From Porphyromonas sp. (GTDB lineage: Bacteria > Bacteroidota > Bacteroidia > Bacteroidales > Porphyromonadaceae): a stretch of 21,602 bases of DNA. Shown piece after piece: positions 15,980-21,602 of this stretch. The notes beneath the pieces were generated by a model. That model did no database searches. It was not told where the DNA came from and saw nothing but the letters and a program-made list of their open reading frames with translations. Made by a program: the position numbers and the translations under genes. The DNA is taken from contig JASBZK010000031.1 in NCBI GenBank assembly GCA_029983505.1, forward strand, positions 1 through 21,602, written 5' to 3'. How positions within the stretch are numbered: the stretch's first letter is position 1; every line of letters begins with the position of its first letter.

Positions 15980-16957
15980 ATGCAAAAATACACCCTCGCA
16001 AAAGCTCTCGCCGACACCAAAAAAATCATCGAAGAGCAGTCGGCAGAGCTATCCAAATCGGAGCCAAAAGGGCTTTTTAGCCCCATCAAATACACCCTCG
16101 ACCTCGGGGGTAAAAGGCTCAGGCCTTTGCTTGCCCTCCTTGCCTACAAGGCTTGCAAGCCGAAGGGGAAACCGGAAGAGATCAAACCCGTGATGAAAGC
16201 GGTCGAGCTCTTTCACAACTTCTCCCTCATTCACGATGACCTTATGGACGATGCCCCCATACGCAGGGGCAAGCCTACGGTCTACAAAAAGTGGGGCTCC
16301 GCCCAAGCCGTCCTCTCCGGCGACGCGATGCTCATCGAAGCCTATACCGCCCTCTCCGAGGCAGAACCCGGGCTTATACCGATGCTGCTCTACACGTTCA
16401 ATCAAATGGCTCAAGGTGTCTGCATCGGCCAACAGTTGGATATGGAGTTCGAGACACGCCCAATCGCCGAAATCTCCACCGAAGACCACGCAGAAATGAT
16501 TACCTACAAGACCGGCGTCCTCCTCACCGGATCTGTGGCGCTGGGTGCGCTCGTCGGCGGTATGGACTCCCCGGAAGAGTTGGATCTACTCACTGCGTCC
16601 GCCTCGAGATTCGGAGCTGCGTTTCAGATTATGGACGACTATCTGGATCTTTTCTCCGAAGAGGATAAGTTTGGCAAGCGCCGCGGCGGGGACATCCTCG
16701 AAGGCAAGCGCACTTGGCTTCTCCTTGATGCCTACTTCAAGTCCCCGAAGGAGGTCGAAAAGACTCTTGCCATAGAAGGCGACGACGAGAAGATAAAAGC
16801 GATGACCGACCTCTACCGGAAGCTGCATACGGACGAAGATGCCGTCCGGATGGTGGAAGATCTGACGGATAACGCCATTGAGGTCCTTGACGATCTGCCT
16901 TTTGATACTTCGCTCTTTGCCGAGCTCTACTCCTCGCTTCTCGATCGCAGATCCTGA
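15980..16957 (+). CDS. Polyprenyl diphosphate synthase (trans-isoprenyl synthase)
   Basis: 325 residues from this start; an earlier in-frame ATG at 15947 would overlap the OPT gene by 23 bases and adds only a Lys/Pro-rich stub. It condenses isopentenyl diphosphate onto allylic diphosphates. GGKRLRP is at 43-49, the first Asp motif DDLMD at 86-90 with RRGKPT after it, and the second DDYLD at 219-223. Phe81, five residues before the first motif, is an aromatic that in this family tends to limit chain length, so a C15-C20 product is possible, but a longer-chain product cannot be excluded. Feeds carrier lipid or quinone synthesis. Confidence 0.92.
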   Translation: MQKYTLAKALADTKKIIEEQSAELSKSEPKGLFSPIKYTLDLGGKRLRPLLALLAYKACKPKGKPEEIKPVMKAVELFHNFSLIHDDLMDDAPIRRGKPTVYKKWGSAQAVLSGDAMLIEAYTALSEAEPGLIPMLLYTFNQMAQGVCIGQQLDMEFETRPIAEISTEDHAEMITYKTGVLLTGSVALGALVGGMDSPEELDLLTASASRFGAAFQIMDDYLDLFSEEDKFGKRRGGDILEGKRTWLLLDAYFKSPKEVEKTLAIEGDDEKIKAMTDLYRKLHTDEDAVRMVEDLTDNAIEVLDDLPFDTSLFAELYSSLLDRRS

Positions 16958-17002
16958 TTTCGGCGTGGCGCACCCAATTCGCACCACCCGAATGAGGGGC
17001 TG

Positions 17003-17048
17003 ATTTTGGTCCGTATCTCGTCTGCGCGAGATACGGACCAAAATTTTT
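17003..17048. terminator. Hairpin likely to terminate the OPT-prenyl synthase transcript
   Basis: A perfect 18-bp stem (17003-17020 with 17027-17044) closes a 6-base loop and is followed by a T run (TTTTTCT). The A/T tracts are symmetric, so it could act in both directions. It lies 45 bp after the prenyl synthase stop. It is also the left half of repeat block G. Confidence 0.65.
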
Positions 17049-17093
17049 CTCTCGGTACGTGTCTCGACATCGCGAGGTACAGACCAAAGTTTT
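17003..17093. repeat. Intergenic repeat block G: two-hairpin element, twin of block H
   Basis: The perfect hairpin at 17003-17044 is followed by a second, imperfect one (GGTACGTGTCTCG, then CGAGGTACAGACC at 17073-17085). TAC units start at 17032, 17056 and 17078 (spacings 24 and 22). Bases 17038-17069 are identical to 21493-21524, and the whole 90-bp arrangement is shared with block H. Confidence 0.85.
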
Positions 17094-17212
17094 TACGTAC
17101 GACTGTCCCGTACCGCCCTCTCTTCCGACTTCTTTCGGCGGGAAATGGGGACGTAATCGGGAGTAAATAATAGAAGTTTGTATAAAATATCGGGTAGGTG
17201 GCGTATTTTTGG

Positions 17213-17220
17213 TACCTTTG
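17213..17220 (+). promoter_or_regulatory. -7 box of the multi-barrel outer-membrane protein gene
   Basis: TACCTTTG matches TAnnTTTG and is 51 bp before the ATG at 17271. It falls inside the in-frame upstream extension that begins at 17178, supporting the later start. The rest of the 313-bp gap before the gene (16958-17270) is repeat block G. Confidence 0.6.
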
Positions 17221-17270
17221 CGGTCGAAACGATTTATCTTTTACAACCCAATAACATTATTAAATCCTTT

Positions 17271-19484
17271 ATGGCAAAGAAAGGTTTGCTCATTGCGGCA
17301 GGGCTTCTGTCTGCATTCTCGATGAGTACGAGCTCTCTAAAGGCTCAGACCCAGGACGTAAGTATTACAGTTTCTCCCTACATTTCATACAACTGGTGGA
17401 ACGAAAACATCGCCTTGAAGAACTCCCCCTTCTACGGCGCACGTGTGGGCTTCGGTTTTGGTCCCTTCTTCGAAATCCGTGCCAATGCGGAAAAGTCGCT
17501 TAACCTTAAGACCGCCATCGGCAAAACCTCATGGAATCCCTTCAACGAGGAGACCCTCAATAAAATCGACGGGATGGATACCGACATTACCCGTTTCGGC
17601 GGAGAGGTGAAGATTAACCTCCTCAACGGGTACTCCGTCGCGCCCTACATCACCGGTGGTGCAGGCGTCCAGATCCTGAATTACAATCCTTTTGACTACA
17701 AATCTGCCGACGGTGCGCTCCAAGATGCCCGCCTCAAAGAGTCTCAACTCTACTGGACGGCAGGTCTGGGGCTGAAGGTCAACTTCTCCCCGCGCATCGC
17801 TCTTGCCCTTGAGGGGCGCAACGTCCGCTTCAATATGGACGCCAATAATTCCCTCATCAACCCCGCCCTCAAGACCGAGGCGAGCAAGTGGGGCAACTGG
17901 CAGGCTGCCGCTTCGCTCGACTTCTATCTCGGCGGCAACCCCACGATGGAAGGTCCCAACGGACGCGTATACCAGAGCCTTTACTCTGACGGCTTCCAAG
18001 GTATGAAGTTCGTGATCGAGCCGGGCATCCAGTACATCAATTTCAACGAAAAACTCGCGGGCCTCGAAGACCAGTGGTTTATGGGCGGCGCAGTGGGCTT
18101 GGACTTCTCCAGCCTCATCGGTCTCCGCGCCTATTACTATCAGGCGACCGAGGTGCCGAATAAGCTCGACTTCAACTTCAACAAGGACTACCGTATGTAC
18201 GGTCTCGACCTCCTTGCCCGTCTCAATTACCCGCGCGGTATCGTGCCTTACCTCCAGTTCGGTGCAGGGTATCTTGACCAAAACAACCTCATCCTCTCCT
18301 CCAATACTGAGGAAGCCAAAGAGGCCTTCAAGAGCCACAACCTCTTTGCCAAATTGGGTGCCGGTGTCGAAATACCCATCTCCAGATGGTTCGCTTTCTA
18401 CGGCTCCGTGAACGGCCTCCTTATGACCGACCGCCTCGCCGGCGTCGAGCTCAAAGAGATCTCCGCCCCCAGCCAGATCGTCGTCAGCCCCTCCTACACT
18501 GCAGGGCTCCGCATCAATATCGGCAACCCCGCTACGATGAACGACCTCTACTACCCGACCGCATCCGAGACGACGGTAGACCCTGTCACGGGTGAAGTCC
18601 TCAACGGGGACATCAACGACGCCCGCACCCGCTATACCCGTGACAACCTCTTTGGTCGCGACGTGTACGTGAACGCCAAGAACATGATGACGAAGCAGGA
18701 GTTTGAGGACATGGTAGACCGTATCCTCGCCAAAATCCGCACCGAAGAGAGCGCTCGCGCTTCCCTCTTCACACAGGATGAAATGGACGTGGTACTCACC
18801 GCCATCAATGCCCAAAACGCACAGCGCGGCCTTGCACCCGTTTCTGCCGACACCTCCAAGGATCAGATCATCGCAGACCTCCGTGCCCGCGTCAACGCCC
18901 TTGAGCGCCAGAATAACGGCGTGGCTCCTTCCACGACCATCATCGCTCCGGGTACCGGCTACGCTACGCCCGTAGCGCCCGCTGTCGTTACGCCCGTAGC
19001 ACCCGGGACTGAAGCCGTGGTTCCCGCTCAGCGCGTCGACCCTAACATCTACACGAATCCTTCCGCAGCTGCCGTCTCTCCCGCACGTACCAGCTACCTC
19101 AAGCTTAACCGTCTCGCCGTCTTTACCGGTGCGAACTTCGGCGAAGGCACACAGTGGCAGCTTGGCGCAAGAGGGTACCTCCAGATCTCCGACACGAACC
19201 TTGACTTCGTTCCCGAAGTAGCCGTCGGCGTGGGCAGCAAGACCGGTTTCGACCTCTCCGCCAACGTGATCTACAATTTCCACCTCAGAGACTTTATGAT
19301 TGATCCCTACGTGGGTGCCGGTCTCGGCTTCTTCAACCACGGTCTCGGCGCAAGCTTTGGCACGAACATCATCCTCGGTGCGAATTTCAAACTCGGCACA
19401 GCGGGCGAACTTTTTGCCGACTACTCCATCAGAAATCTCTTCAAGAATAACCAGATCGCTGTCGGTTACCGTTTCGTATTCTAA
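17271..19484 (+). CDS. Outer-membrane protein with three OmpA-type beta-barrel modules
   Basis: 737 residues from this start, chosen because MAKKGLLIAAGLLSAFSM begins a clear signal peptide, cut near LKA-QTQ (residue 25-26). Three stretches of alternating hydrophobic strands look like separate eight-stranded barrels: about 29-220 (VAPYITGGAGVQIL, WTAGLGLKVNF), 245-418 (IVPYLQFGAGYL, NLFAKLGAGVEI) and 608-737 (IDPYVGAGLGFF), each with the PY-x(3-6)-GAG-type strand. Between the second and third lies a polar region with a probable coiled coil (about 475-548) and an Ala/Pro/Val-rich linker (about 550-605). The chain ends VGYRFVF, the terminal aromatic expected by the BAM machinery. No peptidoglycan-binding domain is present, but the next gene encodes one. 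Function unknown. Confidence 0.8.
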   Translation: MAKKGLLIAAGLLSAFSMSTSSLKAQTQDVSITVSPYISYNWWNENIALKNSPFYGARVGFGFGPFFEIRANAEKSLNLKTAIGKTSWNPFNEETLNKIDGMDTDITRFGGEVKINLLNGYSVAPYITGGAGVQILNYNPFDYKSADGALQDARLKESQLYWTAGLGLKVNFSPRIALALEGRNVRFNMDANNSLINPALKTEASKWGNWQAAASLDFYLGGNPTMEGPNGRVYQSLYSDGFQGMKFVIEPGIQYINFNEKLAGLEDQWFMGGAVGLDFSSLIGLRAYYYQATEVPNKLDFNFNKDYRMYGLDLLARLNYPRGIVPYLQFGAGYLDQNNLILSSNTEEAKEAFKSHNLFAKLGAGVEIPISRWFAFYGSVNGLLMTDRLAGVELKEISAPSQIVVSPSYTAGLRINIGNPATMNDLYYPTASETTVDPVTGEVLNGDINDARTRYTRDNLFGRDVYVNAKNMMTKQEFEDMVDRILAKIRTEESARASLFTQDEMDVVLTAINAQNAQRGLAPVSADTSKDQIIADLRARVNALERQNNGVAPSTTIIAPGTGYATPVAPAVVTPVAPGTEAVVPAQRVDPNIYTNPSAAAVSPARTSYLKLNRLAVFTGANFGEGTQWQLGARGYLQISDTNLDFVPEVAVGVGSKTGFDLSANVIYNFHLRDFMIDPYVGAGLGFFNHGLGASFGTNIILGANFKLGTAGELFADYSIRNLFKNNQIAVGYRFVF

Positions 19485-19544
19485 AAAGGTTGCTTTATTA
19501 GACGTAAAGTAGATCCTACTCACACTAAGCAACGATTTAGAGAT

Positions 19545-20468
19545 ATGAAAAAAAGAGACATTATACTCAGCCTCACCCTCGGTGCGCTCTCCCTTGCGGA
19601 GGCGACCGCGGGGGCGCAGGAGGCACGCGTGACGCGCGTCACGATGCCGCAGGATACCGTCGTAGCCGTGCGCACGGATCGCACGGATTACGGCAAACTG
19701 CTCGGCATCGAGGACTATGAGACCCTCCCCGGCAACGCCCTTCTGCCCATCACGCGCGAAGAGGCCGAAGGGGTCATCTCCGCCATGATTGTCGCCGCCC
19801 GTGCTCCGGGTCAGGAGGCAATCAATAGAGCCAAGGTGCTTAACGACTTCAAGGTCGAGACCCTCCGCCGTCGTCTCCTCGATGATGCGCTCCGAAAGAG
19901 CTACACCGAGGAGTACGAAAGGAGACTGGATAAGCTCGAAAACTTCATCCTCCTGCTCCTTGCCAATAACGGTCTTAGTCCCAACGCCATCAATAACCTG
20001 ATCTCCGGTCTTACCGGTGCACAGCAGATCCCCGGCAACGCAGCCACCACGGCGTCTTCGCTCGTGCCGGGTGCTTCGGACGGCACTACTCCCGTCGCCC
20101 TCAGACCCGGTGCGAAAGCGGCATCCTGGGAGCACTTCCTCAGCCAAGTCTTCTACAGCTACGACAGCTCCAAGCTCGATGAGGAGGCGATGAAAGTCCT
20201 CGACGACGTCACCGGCTGGGTCAAAGAGACGGGTATGGGCATCACGCTTCGCGGTTGGGCTTCGCCCGAAGGCAAGATGAGCTACAATAACAAGCTCTCC
20301 GCCCGCCGCGTACAGGCTGCTGCCGATTACCTCAAGAAGCAGGGCGTCTCCGAAGGTCTCCTCAAAGTCATCCCCTCGGGCATCGACTCGATGAAGGACA
20401 CCAAGAGCAAGTACCCCGCAGGGCGCCGTGTGGACATCCGTCCCGACTATGGCGAAAAAGCCCTCTGA
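19545..20468 (+). CDS. OmpA-family peptidoglycan-binding protein
   Basis: 307 residues with a signal peptide, probably cut after AGA (residue 24). Residues 30-200 have predicted helices (about 95-145 strongly) and no barrel. The OmpA C-terminal domain is at about 202-300: FYSYDSSKLDEEA, RGWASPEGKMSYNNKLSARRVQAA, GRRVDIRPDY. The usual Asp of the TDxxG motif is Ser here (ASPEG), a form I recall as common in Bacteroidales; the Arg of LSARR is kept. It starts 60 bp after the barrel protein, so co-transcription and a joint envelope-anchoring role are likely. A strong terminator follows. Confidence 0.88.
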   Translation: MKKRDIILSLTLGALSLAEATAGAQEARVTRVTMPQDTVVAVRTDRTDYGKLLGIEDYETLPGNALLPITREEAEGVISAMIVAARAPGQEAINRAKVLNDFKVETLRRRLLDDALRKSYTEEYERRLDKLENFILLLLANNGLSPNAINNLISGLTGAQQIPGNAATTASSLVPGASDGTTPVALRPGAKAASWEHFLSQVFYSYDSSKLDEEAMKVLDDVTGWVKETGMGITLRGWASPEGKMSYNNKLSARRVQAAADYLKKQGVSEGLLKVIPSGIDSMKDTKSKYPAGRRVDIRPDYGEKAL

Positions 20469-20510
20469 CACCTGACCTCCGGCTCTTGCCGGACGTACCC
20501 CTTATAATCC

Positions 20511-20554
20511 AAGAGACCTTTGCGTGGTGACAGCTGCGCAGGGGTCTCTTTTTG
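20511..20554 (+). terminator. Intrinsic terminator after the OmpA-family gene
   Basis: A 14-bp stem (20511-20524 with 20537-20550, two G-T pairs) is followed by TTTTTG and a further T tract. Its left arm contains GAGACCTTTGCG, close to the terminal repeat of the MITE at 9267. Confidence 0.8.
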
Positions 20555-20566
20555 TGATTTTTTTTG

Positions 20567-20727
20567 TTACTTTGTGCGAAAGGATGGGGTAATCCGGGAC
20601 CCGTGCTTCAGCAGGAGGGGTCTCCTACCACGGAAATCCCTCCAAATGCCTTACGAATTCGAACCGCATCAACCATTTACTTAATCGGGTGGCTTACCTT
20701 TAGGTTGCCCCAAAAATTAAAACAGAA
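20567..20727 (+). other. Upstream region of the small membrane protein with a possible structured leader
   Basis: TTACTTTG at 20567-20574 is a one-off match to the -7 consensus. Downstream, CCGTG (20601) can pair with CACGG (20629), enclosing AGGAG/CTCCT (20613-20626) with a GGGT loop; GGAGGG can alternatively pair with CCCTCC (20638-20643). No known riboswitch class was recognised. No ORF is evident. Confidence 0.3.
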
Positions 20728-21228
20728 ATGATTAACGGATATCTCTTGGTGGCCGTCTTTGCGGCGATCAGCCTCCTAAGGGCTAAAAGTCTCTTTGAGA
20801 GCTCTCGTCTGCTCCGTGAGTTTAGGGCAGGAAACAACGACCTGAATCTTTCCGCCGCCCGTCTCTCGCTGCGCTACGACGCTTCTGCCCTCGTCTTCTT
20901 TCTTTCGCTCACAGTGGTGAGCCTATTGGATGAGCTTGGGTTTGGTACGACCTTTTCCCCTGAGAGTGGTGTCGGCATCACTTACCTTGTCCTCTTTGCC
21001 CTGATGATCGTCTCCTCCCTTCTTATGGGTTTCACGGCACAAGCCAAGCGCCGGTACGAAGGGCGTGAAGGGCTGGACGAAAGGATCGAGTACTCCAACC
21101 TCTTTGTCCAAAACTTCCTCGTCTGGCTCTTCCCGATTATTCTCGTGGTGTTCGTCGTTTGGAAGTATTGCTGTCCGGTAAAACTTTCTCTGTCCTGTCC
21201 GTTTAAGAAGAATACCCTTAAATACTGA
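20728..21228 (+). CDS. Small integral membrane protein, C-terminus replaced by a MITE insertion
   Basis: 166 residues as read, family not recognised. Four hydrophobic segments (about 1-18, 50-68, 84-103, 127-145) separated by charged loops. A 233-bp inverted-repeat element entered after codon 146. Removing the element and one copy of the 9-bp duplication restores VWK followed by Phe-Phe-Leu and a TAA at 21417-21419, that is, a 149-residue protein. The present gene instead adds 20 element-encoded residues, CCPVKLSLSCPFKKNTLKY after a Tyr. All four membrane segments are kept, so the protein may still work. Function unknown. Confidence 0.75.
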   Translation: MINGYLLVAVFAAISLLRAKSLFESSRLLREFRAGNNDLNLSAARLSLRYDASALVFFLSLTVVSLLDELGFGTTFSPESGVGITYLVLFALMIVSSLLMGFTAQAKRRYEGREGLDERIEYSNLFVQNFLVWLFPIILVVFVVWKYCCPVKLSLSCPFKKNTLKY

Positions 21229-21398
21229 AGATTTTGAGCCCAAAAGTCCAAATACGGGTCGTTTTTCAACAAAAACAAGAGGTTTTCTAATGTTTGCTGC
21301 CGGCAACTCAAAACCAAGCCCTATAGAGTAAAAACGCCTGAACCTCCGATAAACAAAGGGATTGCAGGTTTGCTATTTGTTTTTACCGGACAGCAATA
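21166..21398. mobile_element. 233-bp MITE or IS remnant with 18-bp terminal repeats and 9-bp target duplication
   Basis: TATTGCTGTCCGGTAAAA (21166-21183) and its exact complement TTTTACCGGACAGCAATA (21381-21398) bound the element. GTTTGGAAG is directly repeated on both sides (21157-21165 and 21399-21407), a clean target-site duplication. The inside is more A/T-rich than the surrounding genes and holds no transposase. A transposase supplied in trans would be required; an IS4-type parent is only a guess. Confidence 0.9.
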
Positions 21399-21456
21399 GT
21401 TTGGAAGTTCTTCTTATAAAGAGGTGAGGCTTCCACTCCCTCCGAATAAACGATTT

Positions 21457-21545
21457 AATTTTGGTCTGTATCTCGCGGTGTCGAGATACGGGCCAAAATT
21501 TTTCTCTCGGTACGTGTCTCGACACCGCGAGATACGGACCAAGAT
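21457..21545. repeat. Intergenic repeat block H: two-hairpin element, twin of block G
   Basis: 21457-21475 pairs with 21482-21500 around a 6-base loop; the two departures from Watson-Crick pairing are G-T wobbles. Bases 21468-21486 are the perfect complement of 21517-21535, so the whole block can also fold as one large palindrome. TAC units start at 21487, 21511 and 21533 (spacings 24 and 22). A T run after the first hairpin could terminate transcription from the left. Bases 21551-21602 show nothing further. Confidence 0.85.
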
Positions 21546-21602
21546 TCGGTCTGCCATTAAACGCAGGGCGGGCGACAATTTGGCGGGCGGTCTGCCCCCA
21601 TT

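Noticed and set aside
13741..16095. A 784-codon minus-strand open frame across the OPT gene
   Set aside because: The translation is low-complexity Asp/Glu/Gly-rich, typical of the reverse complement of a hydrophobic transporter, with no domain and no promoter.
17529..20471. A 980-codon open frame on the minus strand across both outer-membrane genes
   Set aside because: It is an antisense shadow caused by codon bias: the plus-strand frames have signal peptides, barrel strands and an OmpA domain, while the antisense product has none and runs across two gene boundaries.
21184..21317. Minus-strand frames at the right-hand element as a transposase remnant
   Set aside because: The translations are short, run out of the element into the host gene and show no DDE or HTH motif I can recognise.

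Overview
The window looks like a chromosomal segment of a GC-rich member of the Bacteroidota, most likely Bacteroidales. The evidence is Bacteroidota-type -7 promoter boxes (TAnnTTTG) upstream of several genes, start codons preceded by A/T-rich sequence rather than a Shine-Dalgarno, and typical families (M56-TonB/BlaI pair, GACC/GASEP-type transglutaminase lipoprotein, cyclically-permuted mutarotase, OPT transporter, OmpA-type proteins). A Porphyromonas-like genus is a guess from general impression, not a demonstrated assignment.

Layout. Positions 1-97 show nothing recognisable. tRNA-Leu(CAA) with its promoter and terminator occupies about 98-256. Bases 257-644 are a gene-free stretch of repeats. 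On the minus strand a BlaI-type repressor (1962-2354) and an M56 peptidase-TonB fusion (645-1949) form an operon read from a promoter overlapped by two matching dyads. Divergent from it, an apparent three-gene operon encodes a large transglutaminase-fold lipoprotein, a small HSDR_N-type nuclease-fold protein and a kelch mutarotase lipoprotein (2714-7011). Next come rfbA-rfbB (dTDP-sugar synthesis), a secreted sulfatase, ugd-pncB (UDP-glucuronate and NAD salvage), an OPT transporter with a polyprenyl diphosphate synthase, a 737-residue outer-membrane protein with apparently three beta-barrel modules, an OmpA-domain protein, and a small integral membrane protein.

How the genes may work together: rfbA, rfbB and ugd supply activated sugars for surface polysaccharide; the prenyl synthase could supply isoprenoid carrier or quinone side chains; the multi-barrel protein and the OmpA-domain protein are adjacent and may form an envelope pair. 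The sulfatase and mutarotase suggest host-glycan use. None of this is a complete pathway within the window.

The most unusual material is intergenic. Eight spacers carry a modular repeat with a period of about 23 bp (units beginning TAC[G/A]GACC and ending GCGAGA), in tandem and inverted forms. The inverted forms make hairpins with compensatory base changes. Two miniature inverted-repeat elements can also be delimited: a 180-bp one upstream of the sulfatase, and a 233-bp one with a perfect 9-bp target duplication that has inserted into the fourth-last codon of the small membrane-protein gene and replaced its C-terminus.
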